Shown here: positions 44,505 through 55,019 of the stretch, in pieces
Layout: each line of letters begins with the position of its first letter
How positions within the stretch are numbered: position 1 is the first letter of the stretch
Source of the DNA: Forficula auricularia
Taxonomy: Eukaryota; Arthropoda; Insecta; Dermaptera; Forficulidae
Length of the DNA: 64,000 nucleotides
Direction of reading: 5' to 3'
NCBI GenBank assembly: GCA_024734495.1
Contig: JALMQS010000136.1
Coordinates: 6,208,559 to 6,272,558, forward strand
Made by a program: the position numbers and the translations under genes
Notes under the pieces: generated by a model
Seen by the model: the letters and a program-made list of their open reading frames with translations, nothing else
Databases searched by the model: none
What the model was told of the DNA's origin: nothing

Positions 44505-44840
44505 GTTTTTTTTTTTTTATAAATCTTACCCTACATATATTTAATTAGACTCTTTCATCAAAAAAAGAATAGTAATTTGCTTAAAAATATGCATTTGAGA
44601 ATTTCTTAAAGGATTACTTATCAAAATATTTCGGAGAATATTGACAGGTAAAATTATCTTATCGAGCAATGGGATTCTTTCTATTTCAATTTCTCGCCTC
44701 ATTTGGTGTTGAGAAGCCTTCGAGGCAACACGTCGACATAGAAATGAAGCCACTCAAAGGTAAACAACCCTTAACAAAACTATCCTTATATTATTTATAA
44801 TATTTTTATACATATTATATTGATTTCATAATGATTTTGA
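44505..44840. repeat. Dispersed repeat, copy of 10605-10930
   Basis: Same order of blocks as the copy at 10605-10930 (AAATCTTACCCTACATATAT, TTTGAGAATTTCTTAAAG, GAAATGAAGCCACTCAAAGG). A partial third copy of the left part lies at 44350-44450. The minus-strand 70-codon frame here is not conserved in the other copy. Confidence 0.7.
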
Positions 44841-45024
44841 ATTGGCAAAAATAAAATTAAACAATATAGATAATCCAGAAAAATGTCTACCTTGGGCCCC
44901 AAATACTCTTAGTAGTTTTATGACTTTAAATTTCAATAAAAAAAATAAATATAGTAGATATTTGAGTGGATATCGATGCGGTTGTCCAAAAAAAGAAGAT
45001 AATTTTCACTATCTTTTTATTCAT

Positions 45025-45067
45025 AAAACCGACGTTTCGGAGGCTATTCCCCCCTTCTTCAGGGTTT
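45025..45067 (-). ncRNA. Hammerhead-ribozyme-like motif
   Basis: Minus strand: stem I AAAACC (45067-45062) pairs perfectly with GGTTTT (45030-45025). The order is CTGAAGA, a stem II of G-rich/CCTCC type around AATAG, GAAA, C, and cleavage triplet GTC. It lies in the left arm of a foldback (45005-45150) whose right arm holds a damaged mirror copy with CTCGAAGA instead of CTGAAGA. Confidence 0.6.
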
Positions 45068-45087
45068 TGAAAAGTCAGTGAAATCTC

Positions 45088-45126
45088 CTCGAAGAAGGAG
45101 GGAATAGCCTCCGAAACGTCGGTTTT
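45088..45126 (+). ncRNA. Damaged mirror copy of hammerhead-like motif
   Basis: The core reads CTCGAAGA, one base longer than consensus. Stem II GGAGG/CCTCC, GAAA and GTC with GGTTTT remain. Probably inactive. Confidence 0.4.
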
Positions 45127-45585
45127 ATGAATAAAAAGATAGTGTAAATTATCTTCTTTTTTTGGACTGCCTCATCGATATCCACTCAATTTCACTTATC
45201 AGTCCGTCTCCAAAAATTACTCCAATAGTAGGTATTTATTTATTATATTTCTTTAATGACCTCGGAATGATTTCCATTTTAGCCAGCCTAGGATGAGTAT
45301 AATAAATATAGTTAATGAGTAATAAATATAATAATAATATATCACAGATTTAATTAATCCTAATATATCGCAAAAGCTCTTATTAACTATTGCAGAGACT
45401 AAACTAATTTATAATTATAAATGAATAAAAATAATAATTTATCATCGAATAAACTAATTCTAAAATATTACAGATGTAATTAAATTAAGCTTTCACAATG
45501 CGTTTAATAAATAATTATATGAATTATAACTAATGAGGTGGGGTGGCATTATTGAATCTAAAATATCACAGATCACATATTCAGG

Positions 45586-45760
45586 CAGTGTGGGTAAGAC
45601 CTATGGGTCGCGAAGCATATTCTTTGGGTCGCACAGAGTCTCATAACCAAACATTTTAGTACATTTATTTTAAATAAGTTTAAAAATATATTTTAATTCG
45701 TTTAATAATCCGCCCCTGCCTATATACATCTAATCTATATAATATATCTAATCTTATTAA
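45586..45760. repeat. Possible hAT-type terminal sequence
   Basis: CAGTGTGGGTAAGACC followed by TGGGTCGCGAAGC and a second GGGTCGCACAG resembles common hAT non-autonomous element ends. No partner end was found. Confidence 0.35.
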
Positions 45761-45921
45761 ACGAGCAACAAAATGTACTAATACTACGAGAAACTAGTTT
45801 AAAATAATGAAATTAACTATACAAATTACAACCGAAATTCAAAGGCACTGTATGCCGCTCCCTTACGCTGCCGCCTGATGCGGCCACTTCTCTGCTTCAT
45901 AGCACGGGACGGCCCTATACA

Positions 45922-47168
45922 CAGTGGCGTATCCAGAAAATTTTCATGGGAGGTGGGGGGTCAATCCACAAAGCATAATATTTAGAGGGATTTTTTTTTT
46001 ATTAAAACAAATAGTCCAGTTAAATTGTGTTTTTACACGGAAAGTTTTGGGGTAATTGTAATTTCTTCGACCCTTTATTTTTTTGGGTGTTCTGAATTCG
46101 AATCTGAGGTTTGCTAACAAAATTTCGTGACGGAACATTTGTCAAAAATGCAAAAAAAGGTAAAAAATATTATTTTTTGCTTATAACTCTTAAATTATTG
46201 CCTTTTACTAAATAGCTTTCCTATTCAAAATAAAAGTTCATAAAATTTCCTACAAATTTCATTATTTAGATTTTTTCTCCGAGCAACCGTTTGGCTCAAG
46301 CGCTAGTTGAAAATTGGGGTATTTATTCTGTTTCTGCAAATCCCAAAAAACACTAGATTAAATTTTATACAATTTAAACAAATTTACATCTTAATTGGAT
46401 AATTGTAACTCGTGCCGCAATGAGGTTGAAGTTTGAAGGTTGAAGAATTTTTTGAAAAAATTGCAGTTTTTCCTTCATTAAATGACAACCACTAATCCTA
46501 GAAACTTTATTTCTGTCTCATTCTTTAGGAAATTTTATTGACTTGAACGTTTACTTGGATTACTTTTTTCATAAAACTCTTAGATTTATAGATATCCAGC
46601 ATTTTCCATGACACTTTTGAGGATTCGGATCATATCCTGTCATAGAAAATGCTAGATATCTATAAATCTAAGAGTTTTATCAAAAAAGTGGTCAAGTAAA
46701 CGTTCAAGTCAATAAAATTTCATAGAGAATGAGTGGGAAAGAAATCAAGTTTCAAATTTTATTAACTTTCTTTTTGAAAAGGAAGGTTATTTACGAAAAG
46801 TTGATAGTTTTCGAGTTATAGCTAAAAACCGCCAAAAATGAGATTTTTTTACCTTTTTTTGAATTTTTGACAATGTTCCGTCACGAAATTTTGTTAGCAA
46901 ACCTCATTCGGATTCAGCATAAAAAACATATAGGATCTAGAAATCAAAACTAACCCAATACTTTCCCGTGAAAGACCTTTTAGAAAACAATTTAACTGGA
47001 CTAAAAAAGTACTTCAAGAAATTAAAAATAACATAATTCTTGATTAAACATGAAATATATTTAATTACGGTTAGTTTGCCATAAGAAACGATTTGTCGTT
47101 ACTCATCTCATGAACCCTGACCTTGGAGGGGGGGTTCTGACCCTCCCTCCCCCGTGGCTACCCCTCTG
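45922..47168. mobile_element. hAT-type non-autonomous element with palindromic core, perfect 8-base target duplication
   Basis: Starts CAGTGGCGTATCCAG and ends CTACCCCTCTG (reverse complement CAGAGGGGTAG). CCTATACA lies on both sides (45914-45921, 47169-47176). The 1247-base interior is a nested palindrome: TGTTCCGTCACGAAATTTTG occurs near both shoulders, and TCTAAGAGTTTTATC with its complement lies around the centre at 46640. No transposase frame was found. The core is shared with 9263-10601 and 61050-61808, so one family of foldback sequence occurs with different outer ends. Confidence 0.9.
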
Positions 47169-47199
47169 CCTATACACTAGCATTTGTATTAAGTCAAGA

Positions 47200-47520
47200 A
47201 AAATACATAGCACTAAAATGTTTTCACACGAAATACTAATTATTATGCAAGTATTTGACTGGGCGAATTGGCCGGCTTATGCAATTGGCTGAATGGATGA
47301 GACAGGCGTTTGTTTTGGCTGCTCAGCTGCTCGCTCGACCTTTAGATGTTTGGATGGATGAATCTTCTCGTGCAAAAACAACACCGAAAGTGAAAGGAGA
47401 AGTCCACTTTCATTCTTTCTTTCCTCGGCCATCTCATCTTAAGTCAGAATCATTTCATTGTTCTATCAAAAACAAAAGCTTTTTCTGCTTCACTATAACG
47501 AGATGGGCCTAATAATCATT
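47200..47520. other. GC-richer unique segment, function unknown
   Basis: Composition and complexity rise at 47250-47420, with open frames of 60 and 85 codons on the plus strand (47110-47292, 47255-47512). The 85-codon frame reads AQLLARPLDVWMDESSRAKT in part, with no motif I recognise. It could be an untranslated exon, a promoter region or a repeat remnant. Confidence 0.25.
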
Positions 47521-48320
47521 AATAAATTGCTCTGGATAATAGAGGAAGCGTAAGAAGTACTCGGAAGTTAATGAATTAAAAAAATAAATAAATAAACAAA
47601 TAAAGCATCAAAACAAAAACAAGGAAGGAAATTAGCCGAGTCAGATAATTTCAAATGGAATGGAATAAATAATAATAATAATAATCACTCTATCAGCTCA
47701 TCTTTCCAGATGAAAGAAAGTAAATTGCATGATACATTCATCACTCGAAAATGTTAATGAATTCATTTTTGTAGAGTGGAAAATGAGGACATTTTGAATC
47801 TATTTAAAAGAGAATTTCAAATGGATTTATGGTAATGAGATTTATTTTAAAGGGACTTAAGAATATATTTTTGAAAGCACAATGGGAGAAAGGATTCCAA
47901 GCTGCATTCAGATTCTGTCATCTTTTATTGCTATTTCATTTATTTTGAGCTTAAGCCCATATATTATATTCACTTTAATAGTTGAAAGTGAACAACATTT
48001 TTCTCACGCTTTGAGCTCGTGTTTGTTAAATTATAACGTATTATAATAGGCAACCAGGGTTTCAAGCCTGCATTTGATGTTGCACGTTGTAAAAATGCCT
48101 GACAAATTTTCAAAAAATAATTCAAATTACAATTAGAGGAAAATGTGAAAACTTTTTAAAAATACTGGATAGACGGTATAATAAATTTGAATATCAAAAA
48201 CTAACAAAAATGAATTTTTCTATTTACATTAATTAAACTGTTTTTTTGAATTTTTTATCTTTAAAACTTTTGGTTCAAAAATACAGAAAACATCATTTTT
48301 TGAATGATTTTGTTAAAATT
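47521..48320. other. AT-rich intergenic DNA
   Basis: A/T-rich spacer with AATAAT runs near 47667-47690. No gene or repeat was assigned. Confidence 0.5.
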
Positions 48321-48586
48321 TGTATGTATTTATAATACTATAGACATAATGAACAATTTATATTAAAGTTTATTATTAATTAATTATAAAGGCGACTCTA
48401 GCGTAAATAAATTTTCACATTTTTTGTTGTTTAATAAATGTTCGGGTGAGCAATCTTTAAATGAATATGCAATTTCGAAAAGGGCGCATGTCTGAAAATT
48501 GAAAAAGGAATGAAAAAAAACAACTAATTACACTGAAAGAGGAGACAGAGGGGAATTTCGCATTGGATTTCCTTCACTGACTTTTC

Positions 48587-48630
48587 AAAGCCCTGAAGAA
48601 GGAGGGAATATCCTCCGAAACGTCGGTTTT
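48587..48630 (+). ncRNA. Hammerhead-ribozyme-like motif, best-formed copy
   Basis: AAAGCC (48587-48592) pairs with GGTTTT (48625-48630) as stem I with one G-T wobble. CTGAAGA 48593-48599 is followed by an unpaired A, stem II GGAGG/CCTCC (48601-48605, 48612-48616) with a GAATAT loop, GAAA 48617-48620, C, and cleavage triplet GTC 48622-48624. All invariant core positions of a hammerhead are present. Stem III is nearly absent; the ACGT there is self-complementary, as in Penelope-type hammerheads thought to act as dimers (family knowledge, not shown here). It is followed by the same TATGAATAAAAAGATAGT tail as the motif at 45025. Confidence 0.68.
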
Positions 48631-48745
48631 ATGAATAAAAAGATAGTCTAAATTATCCTCTTCTTTTTTTTTTGACTGCCTCATCGATATCCACTTAATT
48701 CACTTATCAGTCCGTCTCCAAAAATTATTCCAATCTTACTAATAC

Positions 48746-49307
48746 ACTGGTCGGCAAAAATAAAACAAAAATTTGTAACCATAAACCTAACAATGGATTC
48801 CAGTAGAGTTTTATACGCTGATTATCATGCAATTTCCCGATTTTTTACAACAGGTCTGAGTTTTGTGATATTATCGGTCAAAACGACGACAAAAGCCATT
48901 TTGACATATTTTCGAGTCCAATTAGATATTAAACAGCAATATTTGAAATCAAAATATGGTTGCCGTAATAGAAAATAGCTTCCTCTTTGATTTTCAAATT
49001 CCCACTTGTTTTTAGCTCAATTAGAACTCTGGTTTAACTAAATAAACTAAAACTGCCTGATTATAAAGGATAAAAACATAGATAAAAACTATGGTCTTAG
49101 TTTTTTACTTATAACTCGAATTCTAATTGAGCTAAAAACAAGTGGCGATTTGAAAATCAAAGAGGAAGCTGTTTTCTATTACATCAATGAAATATTTTGA
49201 TTTCACATATCTAATCGGGAAATTGCATGATAATCAGCGATCAGCGTATAAAACTCTACTGGAATTTATTGTTAGCCTTACGGTTAAAAATTTTTGCCGA
49301 CCAGTGT
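48746..49307. mobile_element. Foldback element with CACTGGTCGGCAAAAAT ends
   Basis: CACTGGTCGGCAAAAAT is mirrored by ATTTTTGCCGACCAGTG. Arms of about 250 bases also share GAGTTTTATACGCTGATTAT and TTTGATTTTCAAAT blocks. Inserted into the old repeat spanning 48320-49740. No transposase. Confidence 0.82.
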
Positions 49308-49769
49308 TCTTCTCTAAAGTAGGTAGTGTAAAATTTATAAAATTTAATTTTGAGTTACATTTTGGGGACAGTAAAATTAATACTAGGGTTGTCCATTTCC
49401 GAGGGTGCAGGGATGCTTTTAGATTACATTTATATGAAAAAATGTATTTGTCAAAATATGCGAGATGTGCCCTTTTCGAAATTGCATATTCAATTGAATC
49501 TGATCGAAAAAATTACTAAAAAGTGCGCGGATAGAATGATCTCTCTCCCTGTAGAGCTAAAGCATTGCAAGGATACCATCTACAAGTCCAGACCTGTTTC
49601 ACACTATTAGAGATTAATTTCTTAATTTCTATAACCGAAATATATATCAGGTTTAGAAAATTAATCATTTAAAATAATTAATTCATCGAAACTGCAACAG
49701 CATATCGATTCTTGATTACTTTTTCTCCAATTTAATCTATAAGTCGATTTTGGTTCACTTTCTTTTCAG

Positions 49770-49880
49770 GCTACAGGTGTTGACCAGGTAGTCTTGCAGG
49801 GACCTTATGCATTCCACTATATCCTTGGGGGACCAAACATTGATGATTATCTAATCAAAATAAACTATAAAAATATTTTG
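49770..49880. other. Ambiguous exon-like segment open on both strands
   Basis: On the plus strand, acceptor TTCTTTTCAG (to 49769) leads into GVDQVVLQGPYAFHYILGGP and on to TAA at 49881, with a GTAAGC donor-like site at 49880. On the minus strand, after GATTAG (49847-49842), the frame NVWSPKDIVECIRSLQDYLV continues to TGA near 49750. Balanced composition marks it out from its surroundings. I recognise neither product. It may be a short exon of an unseen gene or a transposon-derived fragment. Confidence 0.3.
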
Positions 49881-49899
49881 TAAGCAGTATGAAATACAG

Positions 49900-51060
49900 A
49901 AATTGTTGTGTTTAATGAAACATAAACAAGCAGAGTTTTTTTTTTTTATTTTCTTTTTCTATCTTGGGACGCACGAGTTAACCGCCGTTCAGGCACATGA
50001 CTGATTTGCGGTCTTGTTTTTTTTTTACTCGCTCTCCAATGCATTTATTATTTAATCAATCGGACTCGGTTAGATATCGAACTTGACATTTCAGAACAAA
50101 GTTTTTCTTATTTGACCTCTTCACTCAAACTATATTATATATTATATATTATACTCGTATGTATTAATTAATGGAAATCGTTTTATTACATGTGGATTCA
50201 AATGATTCAATCATAGACGTATTGAGGGTGTTGTTGCGGATTTCAAAATGAAAAAAAAATGACATGAGTGTCATGCTCGATGGAAATGTACCCTCATATG
50301 CAATTGTTATTTATTTCTCTCTCTAAGTGTAAAAGTTTCATGCGAGGCCTTTTAGAGAAAATTTAGGGAAAATTTAGCAGTTACAGAATTAAATTAGTAT
50401 CCATATAGCTATTTGGCTTTAATTATTTATTTGATTCATTAAAAACAATGAAATGAGACATACCTGAGTTAAAATTGAAATTTGAAGATTTTTCTATGCG
50501 TGCGTCATGCATTTTCACTTCTTGCTAATTAATAATATTCGATGTAAATATTTATGAATAATAATAATAAACAATCAAGTTACCTCCCACTAACCCGCGT
50601 TAAAATATTAACAATTAGTCGCCCAAACTCGCATAAGAAATTACATTTAAAAATCTCAGATCTAATAGATGACAAAACCTCTATTGATTTTTTACTTTAC
50701 CATACAGGGTATGGTCAAGTATTGTAATTGTGCATAAAAAAGTGATTTTTTTTTGCTTTTTTTTCGAAACCATTTTGATTAAAAAAAAATTGAGCGAAAC
50801 CATGCCATTTCGGTCTACAAAAAAGCCCTAATAAGTGAACATCGAAAAAATTATATTTTACGATATAATAATTGTTTTGTCAAAATGTCTCTTAGTTAGT
50901 CTGGTTGTTATTCTGTCTGTTCGTTACCAAATTTTTGTGGACAAGCTAGATCAAAAACTAGAGTGAATATCAAAACCAAATTTTACAGGTAGTTTTGGTG
51001 TATTGAAATTAGGGCTGATTAGATTTTGATGGATATCGACCCCAAATTAAAGGGGGGGGG
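49900..51060. other. Intergenic DNA with one dispersed repeat
   Basis: A repeat copy at 50700-50890 (CATACAGGGTATGGTCAAGT, then ATTGTAATTGTGCAT) matches 3190-3420. The rest is AT-rich with no gene. Confidence 0.5.
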
Positions 51061-51068
51061 GTTAAAAA

Positions 51069-51370
51069 TTAAACTCAACCAAATTTTGTATATATAATGA
51101 GTGGACCCACAGAAATCTAAAAATGCAAAAACTAACCCGCCAAAATGGGGAGGGGAGGTGTAGGGCCAGAAAATGATCTAGGCCCTTGTACCAAAGTCAA
51201 CCAGATTGTGTATACATAATTAGTGGGACTCCAGAAGACTAAAAATGCAAAAACTAACCGCCCAAAAAACCGGTCAAAAAATTAAAAAATTAGACACTTA
51301 TACCAAACTCAAACAAATTTTATATACATAATCAGTGGACACCCAGAAGTCTAAAAATGCCAAAACTAAG
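51069..51370 (+). repeat. Three-unit tandem repeat of about 110-120 bases
   Basis: Units begin at about 51069, 51193 and 51303. Each contains a CAAACCAAATTTTRTATA-type start, AGTGGAC...CAGAAG, and CTAAAAATGCAAAAACTAA. Divergence is moderate. Confidence 0.75.
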
Positions 51371-51399
51371 CCCCCTACATGATTATAAATAATATTAAA

Positions 51400-53090
51400 T
51401 ATAAGTGAGGGACCAGGTTGTATGGTAAAGTCAAGTGGATGGCCACATCAGAACGTGTCAGTTTATTTTTAGAAATTCAAAGTACCTATATTTCTATCGG
51501 CAATTTGAATTCTTATACTTCTTGTTCCTTGAAATGTGAAGAAGCTTCTATTAAAACTGATTGATTATTTGTTAGTAGATATAATAACCATTTTTATTCT
51601 TAAGCGTCTTAATCGGGAACCCAGTGGCAGGCTTTAGCACATAATTTTAGGATTAAGGATCATTTTGATTTGACCGTTTTTTCAAAATTAAAATGTCTCC
51701 CAAATTAAAACTTGTGTTAAGAAGCTAAAAATAGCAATTTTTGTATTTTTTCCAATTCTTTTAATTTTAAAATTTACTTTATCCTTCACTTCGTAAGAGA
51801 TAATTTGTAGTCAATTTATTTTGCTCAGGATCCCTTATATAGCTATATAGCACTGTTGGGATGGTTGTACAATACAATAGGTTAACAGCCCACAGTGTGA
51901 ATATTTTACTCGATACCTATGTTTCTTAACTTCCAAGATTATAAATTCGGGGGCTTTCAAGATGTCAAGGCCGTTGTTCTTTATATAATCCATGCCATCT
52001 GTTCTTAATCACTTAGATGCGGATGATAAATGGAGAAGTTATGTAGGATCTCGTATGAAAATCTATCTCTCCACCTTCCGTGACCCCCGTCATTAGAAAA
52101 TTTATTTTACTTGAAAGTGAAATGAATATAAAATGTCATGAATGTTTTGTTGGTTGTTAAGTATCATTTTAACTATGAATAGGTAAGGTAAAGGAAGTAT
52201 TTATCGAATACATAAGTACAGTATAGATATTACTCAGATGGGCCTCAGGACATACGTTTTATTTATTTACCATCATTTTACTGTATAAATGGTGTGAAAT
52301 TATTACAAAACTTATTTACCATTTTTATTTATTTTTTTGTGATATAAATTTTTATCCCTTAGTTAAATATTGCAAGCCTAACTATTTCATCTTAGCATCA
52401 AGAACTTTTAATGAGATTCACTTCAAAAGTACTTTATTTTGTAAATGTTTAAGTGGTTTGTAATAACTGGAAAAATTATTTCCTGTAATTTAATTGGTTA
52501 AGGGCAAATATATACATTATTTAATTATTTATTCTACATTTCAAGGATTTATTTTAGTGAATTTATATTATAAGATTATGACTTAAAAAAATTAATTTCA
52601 AAATTAAAAAACAAAAAAAACAGTGGATAATTTAAAAATAAAATTTCTTAACAGAGGAATACAAGGTCTACAAAAATCTATATTTTTAATTTTTAATGAG
52701 ATTGATGCTAGAAGTATTTAAAGCAGGATAGTCAAACCCCATAGTACTAAAGGTCTATAGAAGCCCCCCCCTATTGAAAAGAAGAAATTTCAGGGCTTAG
52801 ATTAGAATCGTATGTGCCAATGTGCCTTTGGATGGCGTTCTTATTTGATCAAGTGCAGGTTGTAGGTCGGAAGGTCATAGGGATTAACTAGTTATTTATG
52901 AATGTCTTGGTTCGAGTTCTATCTAATTTGATATCGAAGGGCTTTTGAGCATTGAATTTAACTCGTCGGAACAAACAGTAGGTATAAGAAAAAAGAGGGT
53001 AGTACGAGCAGTAAAAATGAATTTTTTTTGTTGAAATGTAATTTCTTAGGCAAGTTTGGCTAGCTAATTGTTAAATAAAGTATGCGTATG
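51400..53090. other. Intergenic DNA without recognised features
   Basis: AT-rich with isolated more balanced stretches (51390-51470, 52790-52990). A B-box-like GGTTCGAGTTC occurs at 52908 but without a matching A box, so no SINE or tRNA is called. Confidence 0.45.
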
Positions 53091-53098
53091 CACGCTGA

Positions 53099-53314
53099 CA
53101 AGGGCGGATCCCCGGATCGGGGGGGGGGGGGGCGGAGGGGGCGATCGCCCCCCCGCAGAGGCCCGTGCCTGCAAAAAAAATTTGTAAAAAAAAAACCACA
53201 TTTTTTTTTTTAATTTTAAAATTGAAAATAAAGTTCTATGTGTGTGTGGGGGGGGGGGGGGCGTCGTCTCTACCCCCCCCCCCCCCCCATAAAAAATTCC
53301 TGGATCCGCCCTTG
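53099..53314. mobile_element. hAT MITE, CAAGGGCGGATCC ends, near-perfect target duplication
   Basis: Ends CAAGGGCGGATCC and GGATCCGCCCTTG are flanked by CACGCTGA (53091-53098) and CACGCTGT (53315-53322). The interior shares AAAAATTTGTAAAAAA and AATTTTAAAATTGAAAATAA with 20742-20878, plus long G and C runs. The 93- and 118-codon frames across it are low-complexity artefacts. Confidence 0.9.
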
Positions 53315-53529
53315 CACGCTGTAAATACTCTATTAGCTCAACCAAGTGAATCTTTATTATTATTATTTACATCGAATATTATAAATGAGTTTGTCAGTTT
53401 CTTCTTTTTAATTTTTAAGAAGTTTTATTATATTTTACATAAGATTTTTTTACAAATAACGAATTATTCAAGAAGAACCAAAAATAAACTCTCTAGTTTG
53501 GGATTGACCCTTGCATTGTGAAAAGAATA

Positions 53530-54000
53530 AGGAGAATAGGATGAAATTTCAGGTATTGGGTCAAGAATAGAAAAAAATTCAGGGATTGGTTCGTGTGGTT
53601 GCAGAACTTGGAAGACTGAAGGTTATATGCTCCTGGAAAGACGGATGGGGGAAGAGAGTTCCATTCTCTAGAAATTATATAGATAAATGAGCTGGCGAAT
53701 CTGTTAGTATCTAATTTAATCGCGAATAGATTTTGAATGTTTGAAAATCCTGTGTTTTGCGCAATCAAGGCTTTAGAGGGGATTATTGATTTTTATCATG
53801 TCAGAACAAAAAGCTATGTTGGTCTATAAGAAAGGGAAAGAGCGGAAATGGTTCTAAGATGGTCGGGGAATTGAGAGCACTAGTTAATACTGGATCTCCT
53901 AGTAAAAATGTATCTTGACCCTAAATTACATCCAGGGTGGCAAGAGAATGCTTGGGGCCTCATTTGGATAGGTGCAAATTCGAGCTTGTACAGAGTAATA
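53530..54000 (-). pseudogene. LINE reverse transcriptase C-terminal fragment
   Basis: In shifting minus-strand frames one reads GDPVLTSALNSP, then HLRTISALSLSYRPT, then SFIYIISREWNSLPPSVFPG and AYNLQSSKF. This is the usual order of the C-terminal region of CR1/Jockey-like non-LTR retrotransposons (hydrophobic R-x-x-x-ALSL, then LWNSLP-type motif). Several frameshifts and stops make it inactive. It is unlike the LINE at 15350-16250, so at least two LINE lineages are present. Confidence 0.82.
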
Positions 54001-54008
54001 GGTTAAGA

Positions 54009-54120
54009 AATAAGAGTTGATTAAACTACTATGTAGGTTTCGCATTACCTATATGGTAGTAGTTTAATCAACTCTTATTTAAAATGTTTCACTTAGAACC
54101 GACACCAAGTTCCTTAAAAA
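54009..54120 (-). repeat. Hairpin plus family H terminal motif
   Basis: AAGAGTTGATTAAACTACT pairs with AGTAGTTTAATCAACTCTT. The motif TGTTTCACTTAGAACCGAC and ACCAAGTTCCTTAAAAA follow immediately. This is the mirror arrangement of 8985-9111. Confidence 0.65.
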
Positions 54121-54940
54121 TTAAGTTAAGATGATGGTCCGAAATGCATTCAGTAATAATCATTATTAATCTCTTGTTGGGGATCAATCACCTGTTTCTT
54201 CTTAATTCCTGAGCAACAATTTTGAAATTAAGTTTAATAATCTTGAAAAAATCATTGCCTGGAACATAACAAGCTTAACATGTATTTTCATCCGCATAAG
54301 CCCCAACACTGCAATGAATGCGGCCCTACATAAAATTATAAACTTCCTTGACACATTAAGATTTTTATATACTTACTGGAAAACATATCTGATACAATCT
54401 GATTTTTTTTTTTTCTAAAATAAGAAGAAATTGGAAAATAATCCCAAAAGTTTTCGACGAATAAAAGGGCAGATTTTCAATTTTTTTATGTGAAAAAATA
54501 CCTATATCAAGATTTGGGAAGAAATAATCGTAATGGTGGTATATTTTGACTTCATTTTTATTAGATATACTATATATTTTATCTGCAAAGAAGAAAAATT
54601 AAATAATATTTATTAAAATTTTATAAAAATTATCTAATCAGAAACAAATACTCCTGACTTCACAATACTTATTTACTTTTTGGAAACATGAATTTATATA
54701 TAGGTACGTAAAGCTATTTTCAAGAATAAAATTCACTAAAGTTATAAACTCAGCTTTCAGTTTAAAAAAATAATGAAGTTTCGAATATTTAAAAACCAAT
54801 CTTCATCTAATATTTATTATTTCAGTAATTAAAACTTTTGAAGTGCTAAATTATTTAAAAACAATTTTCTGAAAGAAAAGAACTCAAAGATTATTATGCT
54901 ATGATATTTTTGGTTCTTTGGAAATATCAATAGAATTAGT
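54121..54940. other. AT-rich intergenic DNA
   Basis: No gene or recognisable repeat apart from A/T runs. Confidence 0.45.
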
Positions 54941-54944
54941 ATAT

Positions 54945-55017
54945 TTTATATACGGCCCGAGGGATTTATTTTTTCTTCAAATGCGGCCCGTGTAAGCCAA
55001 AAGGTTGGACATCCCTG
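54945..55017 (-). repeat. hAT-type terminal sequence
   Basis: The minus strand begins CAGGGATGTCCAACCTTTTG followed by GGCTTACACGGGCCGC, a typical hAT non-autonomous end with a second CGGGCCG further in. The partner end was not identified. Confidence 0.55.
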
Positions 55018-55019
55018 TA

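Noticed and set aside
44842..45081. 79-codon frame ending in the foldback
   Set aside because: Its second half is the ribozyme-bearing inverted repeat; no protein similarity was recognised.
51069..51370. CRISPR-like array
   Set aside because: Units are long, diverged and adjacent without constant short repeats; the genome is eukaryotic.
52800..52980. Second tRNA-derived SINE from a GGTTCGAGTTC box
   Set aside because: No A box at the expected distance and no flanking duplication found.
53064..53521. Proline- and glycine-rich frames on both strands
   Set aside because: Created by G and C homopolymers of the hAT MITE at 53099-53314.
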